A DNA stretch of 64,000 bases from Streptomyces sedi (GTDB lineage Bacteria; Actinomycetota; Actinomycetes; Streptomycetales; Streptomycetaceae). The position numbers and the translations under genes are program-made. Under the pieces are notes generated by a model. It was not told the origin of the DNA. It did not search any database and was given only the letters and a program-made list of their open reading frames with translations. The DNA lies in NCBI RefSeq assembly GCF_006335015.1, contig NZ_VDGT01000024.1:41605-105604 (forward strand). Reading direction: 5' to 3'. The number at the start of each line of letters is the position of its first letter. Position 1 is the first letter of the stretch. Of the stretch, positions 18,918 through 26,978 are shown one piece after another.

Positions 18918-20119
18918 GCGACACCACCGCGCGGCTCGCCGAGGCCAGAGAGCTGCTCGCCGAGTATCCGCTGGTCGACGGCCACAACGACCTGCCCTGG
19001 GCGCTGCGCGAGACGGTCGGCTACGACCTCGACCGCGCCGACATCGCGGGGGACCTCACGGGCCGTCTCCACACCGACCTGCGCCGGCTGCGCGCCGGCG
19101 GGGTCGGCGCGCAGTTCTGGTCGGTCTATGTGCCGGCCTCGCTGAGCGGCGACGACGCGGTCAGCGCCTGCCTCGAACAGATCGACGTGGTCGGCCGGCT
19201 GCTGGAGCGCTACCCGGCCGACCTGGCCCCGGCGCTGACCGCCGACGACATGGTGGCGGCCAGGGCGCAGGGGCGGATCGCCTCGTTGATGGGCGCCGAG
19301 GGCGGGCATTCCATCAACAACTCGCTGGCGACGCTGCGCGCTTTCCACCGGCTCGGCGTGCGCTATATGACGCTCACCCACAACTCGACGATCGACTGGG
19401 CGGATTCCGCGACCGACGACCCGGCGCACCACGGTCTCAGCGCTTTCGGCGAGGAGGTCGTGCGGGAGATGAACCGCGTCGGAATGCTGGTCGACCTCTC
19501 GCATGTCTCCGCCGACGTGATGCGGGACGCGCTGCGGGTCACCGAGGCTCCGGTGATCTTCTCGCACTCCTCGGCGCGCGCGGTCTGCGACCACCCGCGG
19601 AACGTCCCCGACGACGTGCTGGCCGCGCTGCCCGCCAACGGCGGGATCGCGATGGCCACGTTCGTCCCGAAGTTCGTTCTCCCCGAGGCGATCGAGTGGA
19701 CCCGGCGGGCCGAGGCGAACATGACCGCGCACGGCTTCCACCCGCTGGACACCACGGAGCCGGCGATGCGGGTGCACCACGCCTTCGAGGAGGCGGACCC
19801 GCGCCCGCTGGCCACCCCCGCCACCGTCGCCGACCACCTGGACCACATGCGCGAGGTGGCCGGCGTCGACCACATCGGGATCGGCGGCGACTACGACGGG
19901 ACGGCGTTCCTGCCGCGGGGCCTGGAGGATGTCTCCGGCTACCCGCTGCTGCTCGCCGAGCTGCTCGCACGCGGCTGGTCGCGCACCGACCTCTCCAAGC
20001 TGACCTGGGAGAACGCGGTGCGGGTGCTGCGGGAAGCGGAGACCGCCGCCGCCGACATCGCCGCGCGCCGCCCGGCTTCCCTGGCCACCATCCAGGAGCT
20101 GGACGGGCGCCCCGCCTGA
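18914..20119 (+). CDS. Membrane-dipeptidase-family (M19) peptidase
   Basis: A 401-residue renal-dipeptidase-type zinc enzyme. Metal-site motifs are VDGHNDLPWALR (HxD), the glutamate in MGAEGGHSI, LTHNSTIDWADS, DLSHVSADVM and FSHSSARAV, with GIGGDYDG near the C-terminus. Despite the family name it has no membrane anchor or signal peptide, so it should be cytoplasmic. Substrates are probably dipeptides, including D-containing ones. It is coupled to purE and is followed by a terminator at 20160. Confidence 0.93.
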   Translation: MSDTTARLAEARELLAEYPLVDGHNDLPWALRETVGYDLDRADIAGDLTGRLHTDLRRLRAGGVGAQFWSVYVPASLSGDDAVSACLEQIDVVGRLLERYPADLAPALTADDMVAARAQGRIASLMGAEGGHSINNSLATLRAFHRLGVRYMTLTHNSTIDWADSATDDPAHHGLSAFGEEVVREMNRVGMLVDLSHVSADVMRDALRVTEAPVIFSHSSARAVCDHPRNVPDDVLAALPANGGIAMATFVPKFVLPEAIEWTRRAEANMTAHGFHPLDTTEPAMRVHHAFEEADPRPLATPATVADHLDHMREVAGVDHIGIGGDYDGTAFLPRGLEDVSGYPLLLAELLARGWSRTDLSKLTWENAVRVLREAETAAADIAARRPASLATIQELDGRPA

Positions 20120-20159
20120 CGGAACCAATCCGGCGAAGCCGACATAACACCGCGTCGTC

Positions 20160-20187
20160 CCGGCCCGTGACCTAACTCACGGGCCGG
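20160..20187 (+). terminator. Hairpin terminator after the dipeptidase gene
   Basis: A perfect 11-bp stem (20160-20170 with 20177-20187) around a 6-base loop, 40 bp past the stop codon. No T tract follows, as is common in high-GC genomes. Confidence 0.7.
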
Positions 20188-20372
20188 ACGCCGTTCCCGA
20201 CCGCCCGCGCGGTGGCCCTCCGGCCGGCGGGAGCGGAATTCCCCTCACTCGACGGGGAGTTGCTGACTTCCCGGCCGAATGCCGCCGTTGACGGTGTGAA
20301 AAACGATCAGAACGCAGAGTCATTCCGGTCGTCCGGTGATATTCGGGTCACGTTCCCCGCGTTCCCGAATTG
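20188..20372. other. Non-coding gap upstream of the riboswitch promoter
   Basis: About 185 bases with no supportable ORF and a locally lower GC content than the genes around it. I see no further repeat. It probably holds upstream control sequence for the cell-wall hydrolase gene. Confidence 0.4.
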
Positions 20373-20400
20373 TTGTCGCAGGCGAATGGGCGGGTTTAAC
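20373..20400 (+). promoter_or_regulatory. Promoter of the c-di-AMP-controlled hydrolase gene
   Basis: TTGTCG (20373-20378), 16-bp spacer, TTTAAC (20395-20400). The predicted start near 20407 lies immediately upstream of the riboswitch core. Confidence 0.55.
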
Positions 20401-20407
20401 GTTCGGT

Positions 20408-20600
20408 CCGCGTCGCACTCGCGGCGAGCCGCTCCGGACGCCGAATCCTGTCACCGGAAGCGGGAAACGAGGTAAATCCGTCTGACAGGAGCGGGGGACC
20501 CAATTCCGCCGGACACGTTCCGGCTAGGGGTGAAGTCACGGCAGAACCACGCGCCCCGGAGGCGCGCGGCCGGCCGTGGCCGGGCACCACTCCGGCCCGA
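20408..20600 (+). ncRNA. ydaO-type (c-di-AMP) riboswitch
   Basis: The leader carries the conserved ydaO core blocks in order: CGCCGAATCC (20440-20449), GAGCGGGGGACCCA (20489-20502), GCTAGGGGTGAAG (20523-20535), then a GC-rich closing region. In Streptomyces this riboswitch class precedes cell-wall lytic enzyme genes and turns them off when c-di-AMP is high. Downstream, CCGAC (20603-20607) can pair with GTCGG (20623-20627), directly before the GAGAGGAG ribosome-binding site. Boundaries are approximate, taken from the motif spacing only. Confidence 0.88.
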
Positions 20601-20640
20601 ACCCGACAGCTCACCTCGCAGGCGTCGGAGAGGAGACCCC

Positions 20641-21393
20641 ATGTCCGGAACCGGACGTCACCGCCGTCAGCCGTCCCGGCGCGTTTCCCGCGCCGCCACC
20701 CTGCTCGTCACCGCGGGCGCCGCCGGCCTCGCGCTGCCGCTGGTCGCCGCCGGCACCGCTTCCGCCGCACCCGCGGTCCACACGGTCGAACGCGGCGACA
20801 CCCTGTACCGCATCGCCGCCGACAACGAGGTGGCCGGCGGCTGGGAGGCGCTCTACGAGGCCAACCGGGAGGCCGTCGGCGACGACCCGGGCCGCATCAC
20901 TCCCGGTGTCGAGCTGACCCTTGAGGTCGGCGAAGCCGCCGACGACGAGGAGACCGAGCCGGCCGAGCCGGCCGAGCCGGCCCCGAGCGGCGACTTCGTC
21001 GCGCCCGTCGAGGGCGTCGGCGGCAGCGGCTACGGCAACGCCGGTGCCCTGTGGTCCAGCGGCTACCACACCGGCGCCGACTTCCCCGTCTCGACCGGCA
21101 CCCCGGTGGTCTCGGTCTCCGACGGCGAGGTGGTCACCGCCGGCAGCGGCGGCTCCTACGGCACCGAGGTCGTGGTGCGCCACGACGACGGCCACTACAG
21201 CCAGTACGCCCACCTGTCCTCGCTCTCGGTGAGCGCCGGGCAGACCGTCACCGCCGGCGACCAGCTCGGCCTCTCCGGCGCCACCGGCAACGTGACCGGA
21301 CCGCACCTCCACTTCGAGATCCGCACCGGCCCGTCCTACGGCTCCGACATCGACCCGCTCACCTACCTGCGCGAGAACGGCGTCACGCTCTGA
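20641..21393 (+). CDS. Secreted LysM/M23 peptidoglycan endopeptidase
   Basis: A 250-residue exported protein. The signal peptide (1-44) ends in TASAAPA. The LysM domain is at about 46-92 (HTVERGDTLYRIAADNEVAGG), then a Glu/Pro linker with repeated PAE units. The M23 metallopeptidase is at about 115-250 with the zinc ligands in GYHTGADF and HLHFEI. It should cut peptide cross-bridges in peptidoglycan outside the cell. Expression is under the c-di-AMP riboswitch just upstream. ATG 20641 is preceded by GGAGAGGAG. It ends at a strong shared terminator. Confidence 0.95.
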   Translation: MSGTGRHRRQPSRRVSRAATLLVTAGAAGLALPLVAAGTASAAPAVHTVERGDTLYRIAADNEVAGGWEALYEANREAVGDDPGRITPGVELTLEVGEAADDEETEPAEPAEPAPSGDFVAPVEGVGGSGYGNAGALWSSGYHTGADFPVSTGTPVVSVSDGEVVTAGSGGSYGTEVVVRHDDGHYSQYAHLSSLSVSAGQTVTAGDQLGLSGATGNVTGPHLHFEIRTGPSYGSDIDPLTYLRENGVTL

Positions 21394-21430
21394 GCCCGTC
21401 CCACGGCGGCGCCGAGCCGACCTCCTGACC

Positions 21431-21471
21431 GCCGGCGGGCGGGGCCGCCCCCCCTGGCCCCGCCCGCCGGC
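21431..21471. terminator. Bidirectional terminator between the hydrolase and ABC-permease genes
   Basis: A perfect 16-bp GC stem (21431-21446 with 21456-21471) with a C-rich loop, ending one base before the stop codon of the convergent permease gene. It serves both converging transcripts. Confidence 0.8.
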
Positions 21472-22311
21472 TCAGTCGGTCAGCCGCTGGTAGCGCCGGA
21501 TGGCCAGCGGCGCGAACACCGCGATCATCGCCACCGGCCAGACCACCGCGAGCAGCGTCGCGTGCCCGGCCGCCCAGGACTCCCCGCCGAGGCCCGGGTT
21601 GCCGAAGAGCTCGCGGCTCGCCGCCACGGTCGACGTGAGCGGGTTCCACTCGGCGACCGTCCCCAGCCAGCCCGGCATCAGCTCCGGTGCGACGAAGACG
21701 CCGGAGAGCGCCGTCAGCGGAAAGGCGAGCGGGAAGACGATCGTGCCGACGGTGTCCGGGTTGGGCAGCAGCAGGCCGAGCAGGATGCCGATCCAGGACA
21801 TCGCCACCCGCAACAGCAGCACGAGTCCCACCGCGAGCAGCGCGTACCCCGGGCCCCTGTGCCACTCCCAGCCGACCAGCAGCCCGCAGACCACCAGCAC
21901 CGCCATCTCCAGCACGCCCCGCAGCAGGTCCGCCAGACACCGGCCGACCAGCAGCGCGGACCGCGCCATCGGCATGGAGCGGAAACGGTCCACCACGCCC
22001 CTGCTGGAGTCGAACGCCACCGAGGTCGCCGTCGCCCCCATCCCGTAGAGCATGGTCATGGCGAAGACGCCGGGCAGCAGGAACTCCCGGTACTCCCCGC
22101 CGCCCGGCACCCGCATCCCGCTGCCGAAGACATAGCCGAAGACCAGCACGAAGAGGATCGGCAGGCTGAAGTAGAGCGTGACCTCCTCGGGGGAGCGCGC
22201 CAGCTGCGCCATGTTCCGCCGGGTCATCACCAGCCCGTGCGTGAGCGCCACCCCCGACCCGCGCCGTGCGGCCCCCCGCGACCGCACGCCGTCCGCCGGT
22301 CCGGCGCTCAC
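21472..22311 (-). CDS. ABC-2 type exporter permease (DrrB-like)
   Basis: A 279-residue membrane protein of the daunorubicin-resistance/ABC-2 type. Six hydrophobic segments follow a cytoplasmic N-terminus (for example FSLPILFVLVFGYVFG, VLEMAVLVVCGLLVGW and LLLRVAMSWIGILLGLLLP). The loop FDSSRGVVDRFRSMPMARSALL is the signature of this permease family. GTG 22311 overlaps the ATPase stop (GTGA), so the two are translationally coupled into one exporter. The substrate is unknown, probably a hydrophobic drug or metabolite. Confidence 0.92.
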   Translation of the reverse strand: MSAGPADGVRSRGAARRGSGVALTHGLVMTRRNMAQLARSPEEVTLYFSLPILFVLVFGYVFGSGMRVPGGGEYREFLLPGVFAMTMLYGMGATATSVAFDSSRGVVDRFRSMPMARSALLVGRCLADLLRGVLEMAVLVVCGLLVGWEWHRGPGYALLAVGLVLLLRVAMSWIGILLGLLLPNPDTVGTIVFPLAFPLTALSGVFVAPELMPGWLGTVAEWNPLTSTVAASRELFGNPGLGGESWAAGHATLLAVVWPVAMIAVFAPLAIRRYQRLTD

Positions 22312-23291
22312 GCCGCCGCCCCCTCGTGCCGTTCCTCGCGCCGTCCCTCGCCCGCCGTGTCGCCGGTGAGCCGCAGGAACACCTCGTCCAACGTCGGCCG
22401 CCTGGTGCCCAGGTCCTCCACCGGCAGCCCGGCGGCGCGCAGCGCGCCCGCCACGTCGGTCAGCGCCGCGACCCGGTCCCCGACCTCGGCCACCACCCGG
22501 CGGGACTCCGCGTCGACGGCCGGTTCCACCCGGCAGACCCGGCGCACCAGCGCCGTCGTCGCCGGCAGGTCCCCGGCCTCGCGCGCCACCACCTCGACCC
22601 GGTCGCCGCCGATCCGCGACTTCAGCGCGTCGGCGGTGCCCTCGGCCACCACCCGCCCGGAGTCCACCACCGAGATCAGGTCGGCCAGCCGGTCGGCCTC
22701 CTCCAGGTACTGGGTGGTCAGCAGCACCGTGGTGCCCCCGGTCACCAGCGAACGCACCGCCTCCCAGACCTGGTTGCGGCTGCGCGGGTCGAGCCCGGTG
22801 GTGGGCTCGTCGAGAAAGAGCAACCGGGGGGTCACGATCATGCTGGCCGCCAGGTCGAGCCGGCGACGCATCCCGCCCGAGTAGCCGTTGACGCTCCGCC
22901 CCGCCGCCTCCGCCAGGCCGAACGAGTCCAGCAGCTCCTCGCCGCGCCGCCGCGCCGCCCGTGCCGTCAGCCCGAAGAGCCGGCCGAAGAGGACCAGGTT
23001 CTGCCGGCCGCTCAGATACTCGTCCACCGCCGCGTGCTGCCCGGTCAGCGCGATCCTGGCGCGCACCTCGTCCGGCTCGTCCGCCACGTCGAACCCGCAG
23101 ACCCGCGCGCGCCCCGCCGAGACCCGGGTGAGCGTGGTCAGCGCCCGCACCGCCGTGGTCTTGCCGGCGCCGTTCGGGCCCAGCAGTCCGTGCACGGTGC
23201 CCTCCCGCACGGTCAGGTCGAGACCGTCGAGCGCCCATGTGTCCCCGTACCGCTTGCGCAGCCCCTCCGCCTCGATCGCTGTCGCGGTCAT
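22308..23291 (-). CDS. ABC exporter ATP-binding protein (DrrA-like)
   Basis: A 327-residue ATPase. Walker A is GPNGAGKTTAV, the signature is NGYSGGMRRRLDLA, and Walker B is LLFLDEPTTGLDPRS, with the H-loop region after TTVLLTTQYLEEAD. The C-terminal 90 residues are the DrrA-type accessory domain. ATG 23291 has GGGGAGGGG upstream. It is coupled to the permease gene and divergent from a TetR gene, the usual layout of a drug-inducible exporter. Confidence 0.93.
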   Translation of the reverse strand: MTATAIEAEGLRKRYGDTWALDGLDLTVREGTVHGLLGPNGAGKTTAVRALTTLTRVSAGRARVCGFDVADEPDEVRARIALTGQHAAVDEYLSGRQNLVLFGRLFGLTARAARRRGEELLDSFGLAEAAGRSVNGYSGGMRRRLDLAASMIVTPRLLFLDEPTTGLDPRSRNQVWEAVRSLVTGGTTVLLTTQYLEEADRLADLISVVDSGRVVAEGTADALKSRIGGDRVEVVAREAGDLPATTALVRRVCRVEPAVDAESRRVVAEVGDRVAALTDVAGALRAAGLPVEDLGTRRPTLDEVFLRLTGDTAGEGRREERHEGAAA

Positions 23292-23344
23292 CGCGCCACC
23301 CCTCCCCTTTCCCGCGGTTCCGGGCACGCCGGGGCGAGCCGAAA

Positions 23345-23402
23345 CCGTGTACGGCGTATATTTTCTCTGTACACCGTACACAAACCATGGACGGTGTACA
23401 TA
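23345..23402. promoter_or_regulatory. Operator array for the TetR regulator of the DrrAB exporter
   Basis: TGTACACCGT (23369-23378) and ACGGTGTACA (23391-23400) are a perfect 10-bp inverted repeat. GTACACCGTAC (23370-23380) is itself nearly palindromic, and a related GTGTACGG (23347-23354) lies to the left. The GTGTACGG half-site thus appears at least three times in 58 bp between divergent genes. The region is AT-richer than its surroundings and should contain both promoters. Confidence 0.7.
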
Positions 23403-23453
23403 GTTCTACGATGGCGACGTCCCTGGCCCGGCGACGAAGGACGAGGAGCGGCG

Positions 23454-24233
23454 ATGGCGGAGGAGACGCGGGGGCGGGACCCGGAGCAACTGCTCGAACT
23501 GCTCTGGCGCACCCGCGCCCCCGGCGCGCGCGGCCCCAGAGGCAGCCTCAGCGTCGACCAGGTGGTGGCGGAGGGGGTGCGGATCGCCGACGAGGAGGGG
23601 ATCGCCGGCGTCTCGATGCGCCGGATCGCCCAGGCGCTCGGCGTCACCACGATGACGCTCTACCGCTATGTCCCGGGCAAGGACGACCTGTTGGACCTGA
23701 TGTTCGACATGGCGCTCGGGGCGCCCGCCACCGCGGAATGGCCCGACGACTGGCGCGGCGCGCTGCGGAGCTGGGCGGCCGGGCAGCGGCGCGTCCTGCT
23801 CGACCGGCCGTGGATGCTGGACATCCCCGTGGGCGCGCCGCCGATGGGCCCCCACAGCCTGTCCTGGATGGAGGCGGCACTGGCCGCGCTGGACCCCACC
23901 GCGCTGGACGAGGGCGACACGATCGGCGTGCTGATGATCGTCGGCGGGTTCGTGCTGGGCGACACCCGGCAGGAGCTGGCGATGTCCAGCGCCTCGGCGC
24001 GCACCGGCCTCTCCTACGAGGAGTGGGGCCCCGCCTACGGCCGGATGATGGCGCGGGCCGCGATCGACGAGCGGTACCCGACGGTCGCCAAGCTCGCCAG
24101 GTCGGGGGTCTTCGAGGCCGAGACCGCGCCCGGCGAGGACTTCGCGTTCAACCTGGAGTTCCTGCTCGACAGCGTGGCCGCCCTGATCGGCCGCCGCGAG
24201 CAGGCGGCGGCCTCCCCACCCTCCGGGGGGTGA
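23454..24233 (+). CDS. TetR-family regulator of the adjacent exporter
   Basis: A 259-residue TetR protein with an unusual 35-residue extension before the helix-turn-helix (VDQVVAEGVRIADEEGIAGVSMRRIAQALGVTTMTLYRYVPGKDDLLDLM). The C-terminal half looks like the TetR_C_1 class (tetracycline-repressor-like ligand pocket), often paired with exporters. GAGGAG precedes ATG 23454. It is divergent from drrA-like with a clear operator array, so it is very likely an autoregulated repressor relieved by the exported compound. Confidence 0.92.
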   Translation: MAEETRGRDPEQLLELLWRTRAPGARGPRGSLSVDQVVAEGVRIADEEGIAGVSMRRIAQALGVTTMTLYRYVPGKDDLLDLMFDMALGAPATAEWPDDWRGALRSWAAGQRRVLLDRPWMLDIPVGAPPMGPHSLSWMEAALAALDPTALDEGDTIGVLMIVGGFVLGDTRQELAMSSASARTGLSYEEWGPAYGRMMARAAIDERYPTVAKLARSGVFEAETAPGEDFAFNLEFLLDSVAALIGRREQAAASPPSGG

Positions 24234-24249
24234 GGAGGCCGGCGGTGTC

Positions 24250-25410
24250 CTACGGCAGGTTGCGGGCCATCACGATCCGCTGGACCTGGTTCGTGCCTTC
24301 ATAAATCTGGGTAATCTTCGCGTCCCGCATCATCCGCTCCACCGGGTAGTCCCGGGTGAAGCCGTAGCCGCCGAGGAGCTGCACCGCGTCCGTGGTGATC
24401 TCCATCGCCGCGTCGGAGGCGTAGCACTTCGCGGCGGCGCCGAAGAACGTGAGGTCGCCGTCCTCGCGCTGCGACCTCGCCGCCGCCGCGTAGGTCAGCT
24501 GCCGGGCCGCCTCCAGCTTCATGGCCATGTCCGCCAGCATGAACTGGACGCCCTGGAAGTCGCCCACCGGCTTGCCGAACTGCTTGCGTTCGCGCACATA
24601 CCCCTTGGCGTAGTCCAGCGCGCCCTGCGCGATGCCCAACGCCTGGGCGGCGATGGTGATCCGGGTGTGGTCCAGGGTGCGCATCGCGGTCGCGAAGCCG
24701 GTGCCCTCGGCGCCGATCATCCTGTCGGCGGGGACGCGCACGTTGTCCAGATAGACCTCGCGGGTCGGCGACCCCTTGATGCCCAGCTTCTTCTCCGGGG
24801 CGCCGAACGAGACGCCCTCGTCGCCCTTCTCCACCACGAACGCCGAGATCCCGCCGCGCGTCCGCTTCTCCGGGTCGGTGACCGCCATCACCGTGTAGTA
24901 GTCGGAGACGCCGGCGTTGGTGATCCACCGCTTGACCCCGTTGAGCACGTACGAGTCCCCGTCCCGCACCGCCCGCGTCCTCATGCCGCCGGCGTCCGAG
25001 CCCGCGTCGGGCTCGGAGAGGCAGTAGGAGAACATGGCCCGCCCCTCGGCCAGCGGCCTCAGGTAACGCTCCTTCAGCTCCGCCGAACCGGAGAGCACCA
25101 CCGGCAGCGAGCCGAGCTTGTTGACCGCCGGGATCAGCGAGGAGGAGGCGCACACCCGCGCCACCTCCTCGATCACGACGACCGTGGCCAGCGCGTCCGC
25201 GCCCGCGCCCCCGAACTCCTCGGGCACGTGCACCGCGTGCAGATCGCTGCCGACCAGCGCGTCCAACGCCTCCTGCGGGAAGCGCGCCCGCTCGTCCACG
25301 TCGGCGGCGTGCGGCCCGATCTTCGCCTCGGCCAACGCCCTGACGGACTCACGGAGCATCTCGTGCTCCTCGGCCGGACGGTAGAGATCGAAGTCCCCGG
25401 CTCCTGACAC
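24250..25410 (-). CDS. Acyl-CoA dehydrogenase
   Basis: A 386-residue FAD enzyme of the short/medium-chain type. Motifs are SYCLSEPDAGSDAGGM (FAD binding), WITNAG, LDHTRITIAAQALGIAQ, LLGGYGFTRDYPVERMMRD and the catalytic glutamate in QIYEGTNQVQR. It performs the first step of beta-oxidation or branched-chain acyl-CoA breakdown; the chain length is not evident. GTG 25410 is chosen because GGGAG lies eight bases upstream. It is divergent from the UDP-glucose dehydrogenase gene. Confidence 0.93.
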   Translation of the reverse strand: MSGAGDFDLYRPAEEHEMLRESVRALAEAKIGPHAADVDERARFPQEALDALVGSDLHAVHVPEEFGGAGADALATVVVIEEVARVCASSSLIPAVNKLGSLPVVLSGSAELKERYLRPLAEGRAMFSYCLSEPDAGSDAGGMRTRAVRDGDSYVLNGVKRWITNAGVSDYYTVMAVTDPEKRTRGGISAFVVEKGDEGVSFGAPEKKLGIKGSPTREVYLDNVRVPADRMIGAEGTGFATAMRTLDHTRITIAAQALGIAQGALDYAKGYVRERKQFGKPVGDFQGVQFMLADMAMKLEAARQLTYAAAARSQREDGDLTFFGAAAKCYASDAAMEITTDAVQLLGGYGFTRDYPVERMMRDAKITQIYEGTNQVQRIVMARNLP

Positions 25411-25435
25411 CTGTCTCACTCCCTGCCCACGAAGC

Positions 25436-25483
25436 GTTCTCGTCCTGGTGCGCGACCCGGTTCTCGTGCTGGCCCGCGACCGG
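25436..25483. repeat. 24-bp tandem repeat in a divergent promoter region
   Basis: Two adjacent copies of a 24-bp unit beginning GTTCTCGT (25436 and 25460) differ at a few positions, and a third partial unit begins at 25483. They sit close to the acyl-CoA dehydrogenase start and could be regulator sites or a replication-slippage duplication. Confidence 0.6.
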
Positions 25484-25542
25484 TTCATGACTGTTAAGTA
25501 ACCTGATCCTAGGGTCATGCCGGGGCTGGGGATAGGTGAGCT

Positions 25543-25568
25543 TGCCGACAGGGCCGTTCGTCTATGCT
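25543..25568 (+). promoter_or_regulatory. Leaderless promoter of UDP-glucose dehydrogenase
   Basis: TATGCT (25563-25568) ends seven bases before ATG 25576. The upstream 13-mer TGCCGACAGGGCC (25543-25555) is identical to one in the two-component promoter at 13892. Confidence 0.5.
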
Positions 25569-25575
25569 CGGGGCC

Positions 25576-26916
25576 ATGCCTCTCAAGATCTCGGTGATCG
25601 GTCTCGGCTACCTCGGCGCCACCCACGCCGCGGCCATGGCGGAGTTGGGATTCGAGGTCATCGGCCTCGACGTCGTGCCGTCGAAGGTGGAGGACCTCTC
25701 CCGCGGGGTCTCCCCGGTCTACGAGCCGGGCCTTGAGGAGATCCTCCAGCGCCACGTGGCCGGGCTGCCGGGATCGACCGGGCGGCTGTCGTTCACCACC
25801 TCCCCGCAGGAGGTGGCCGCCGCGGCCGACGTGCACTTCATCTGCGTCAACACCCCGCAGCGCGCCGGCGAGTACGCGTGCGACATGACCTACTTCGACA
25901 GCGCCGTCGAGGCCCTCGCGCCGCACCTGGACCGGCCCGCGCTGGTCGTCGGCAAGTCCACGGTCCCGGTCGGCTCCGCCGCGCGGCTGGCCCGCAGGAT
26001 CGCCGAGCTGGCGCCGGCCGGCGAGGAGGCCGAGCTGGCGTGGAACCCGGAGTTCCTCCAGGAGGGCTTCGCGGTCCGCGACACCCTGCACCCCGACCGG
26101 ATAGTGATCGGGGTGACCAGCGAGCGCTCCGAGGCGCTGCTCCGCGAGGTCTACGCGACGCCGCTGGCCGAGGGCAGCCCCCTCGTCGTCACCGACCTGC
26201 CCACGGCCGAGCTGGTGAAGACGGCGGCCAACGCGTTCCTCGCCACCAAGATCTCCTTCATCAACGCGATGGCCGAGGTCTGCGAGGTCGCCGACGGCGA
26301 CGTGGTCAAGCTCGCCGAGGCGCTCGGGCACGACGAGCGGATCGGCCGCAAGTTCCTGCGCTCCGGCATCGGGTTCGGCGGCGGCTGCCTCCCGAAGGAC
26401 CTGCGCGCCTTCTTCGCCAGGGCCGGCGAGCTGGGTGCCTCCGAGGCGCTCCAGTTCCTCCGCGAGGTCGACTCGCTCAACATGCGGCGCCGTGCCTCCA
26501 TGGTCGAGCTGGCCAGGGAGGCCCTGGGCGGCTCGCTGCTGGGCCGGCGGATCGCGGTGCTGGGCGCCGCGTTCAAGCCGGAGACGGACGACGTCCGCGA
26601 CTCCCCGGCGCTGAACATCGCGGGCCAGCTCCACCTCCAGGGCGCGGAGGTGAGCGTCTACGACCCCAAGGCCACGGAGAACGCCCGGGCCGTCTTCCCG
26701 ACGCTGCGGTACACCGAGTCGGCCGTCGAGGCGGCGCGCGGCGCGCATGTCGTGCTGCATCTGACGGAGTGGCGCGAGTTCCAGGAGCTGGACCCGGCGG
26801 CCCTGGGCGAGGTCGTGACCCACCGCCACATCCTCGACGGACGGAACACGCTGGACTCCTCCCTCTGGCGCAAGGCCGACTGGACCTACCGCGCGCTGGG
26901 CCGCCCCACGGCCTGA
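25576..26916 (+). CDS. ugd: UDP-glucose 6-dehydrogenase
   Basis: A 446-residue NAD-dependent four-electron dehydrogenase making UDP-glucuronate for extracellular polysaccharide. It has the N-terminal Rossmann motif VIGLGYLGATHAA, ICVNTPQ, KSTVPVGSA, and the catalytic cysteine in GFGGGCLPKD. The C-terminal domain contains VLGAAFKPETDDVRDSPAL. ATG 25576 is probably a leaderless start. GNAT and DUF6011 genes follow but are not tightly coupled. The UDP-GlcA product fits with the glycopolymer genes further right. Confidence 0.95.
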   Translation: MPLKISVIGLGYLGATHAAAMAELGFEVIGLDVVPSKVEDLSRGVSPVYEPGLEEILQRHVAGLPGSTGRLSFTTSPQEVAAAADVHFICVNTPQRAGEYACDMTYFDSAVEALAPHLDRPALVVGKSTVPVGSAARLARRIAELAPAGEEAELAWNPEFLQEGFAVRDTLHPDRIVIGVTSERSEALLREVYATPLAEGSPLVVTDLPTAELVKTAANAFLATKISFINAMAEVCEVADGDVVKLAEALGHDERIGRKFLRSGIGFGGGCLPKDLRAFFARAGELGASEALQFLREVDSLNMRRRASMVELAREALGGSLLGRRIAVLGAAFKPETDDVRDSPALNIAGQLHLQGAEVSVYDPKATENARAVFPTLRYTESAVEAARGAHVVLHLTEWREFQELDPAALGEVVTHRHILDGRNTLDSSLWRKADWTYRALGRPTA

Positions 26917-26978
26917 CCCGCGGCGCCGGACCCCGAAAAGGGGATGAGCCGGCCGGTTCCCGCCGCACAGAATGGGCC

